Positions 5,698-5,794 of a DNA stretch of 5,794 nucleotides are shown here, one piece after another (the first letter of the stretch is position 1; every line of letters begins with the position of its first letter). The translations under genes were made by a program, and so were the position numbers. This DNA comes from CAYRVX01 sp964642165 (lineage in GTDB: Bacteria; Planctomycetota; Phycisphaerae; SM23-33), in assembly GCA_964642165.1 (NCBI GenBank), contig CAZXOC010000385.1:1-5794 (forward strand), written 5' to 3'. The notes beneath the pieces were generated by a model. The model was not told where the DNA came from, ran no database searches, and saw only the letters and a list, made by a program, of their open reading frames with translations.

Positions 5698-5794
5698 TCA
5701 GCGATTCCTCCGCAGCACGAGCATCGTCACGTCGTCCTGCTGGGCGTGCGCGCGGTAGTCCCGGACCGACTGCACGACCCGCTCGCAGAGCTCT
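5698..5794 (-). CDS. PP2C/SpoIIE-family serine phosphatase, C-terminal end only
   Basis: Reading the minus strand from the right edge to TGA at 5698-5700 gives about 31 residues: ELCERVVQSVRDY followed by RAHAQQDDVTMLVLRRNR. The 'Q-DD-VTMLVL' ending is the last metal-binding motif and final beta strand of PP2C-type phosphatases of the SpoIIE/RsbU group, which dephosphorylate anti-anti-sigma factors in partner-switching or act as response-regulator outputs. The rest of the gene lies beyond the window, so any sensor or receiver domain is unknown. The stop is 204 bases upstream of the lipoprotein start. Confidence 0.82.
   Translation of the reverse strand, partial: ELCERVVQSVRDYRAHAQQDDVTMLVLRRNR

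Overview
The window is a GC-rich bacterial chromosome segment. It looks like Planctomycetota or a close relative. The reasons are a PEP-CTERM surface protein next to a pseudopilin of the 'CRSHLRN...' type, an MTD1-like rather than canonical FolD, and a SpoIIE/RsbU-type phosphatase tail. This placement is an inference from gene style; there is no rRNA or other phylogenetic marker here.

Layout. The left edge holds the 5' two-thirds of a minus-strand tRNA-Thr(GGT), with a near-consensus promoter just upstream. Next, on the minus strand, is an abutting two-gene unit: a Rossmann/DUF2520 dehydrogenase-like protein followed directly by a FolD-family methylene-tetrahydrofolate dehydrogenase. A 201-base divergent intergenic region carries two sigma70-like promoters whose -35 boxes lie inside a perfect 10-bp inverted repeat. 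From it, a tightly packed plus-strand unit runs to position 5083: a PEP-CTERM exported protein, a pseudopilin-like protein that starts at TTG inside the previous gene, a TiaS-like 'DDTDS...GTG' protein, and a six-helix membrane protein whose start also lies inside the previous gene. On the right the minus strand resumes with the C-terminal end of a PP2C/SpoIIE phosphatase (cut by the window edge), a small lipoprotein, and the N-terminal remnant of a short-chain dehydrogenase that loses homology about 20 bases before it would meet the plus-strand operon.

How the genes may work together. FolD and DUF2520 could be linked through one-carbon and pantothenate metabolism: 5,10-methylene-THF feeds PanB, and DUF2520 proteins are candidate ketopantoate reductases. 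That is a hypothesis, because no pan gene is visible. The plus-strand unit joins two envelope proteins to a TiaS-like protein and a membrane protein. The last two look like a functional pair of unknown role and are the most novel part of the window. FolD lacks the catalytic lysine of bifunctional enzymes, so it is probably a dehydrogenase without cyclohydrolase activity.
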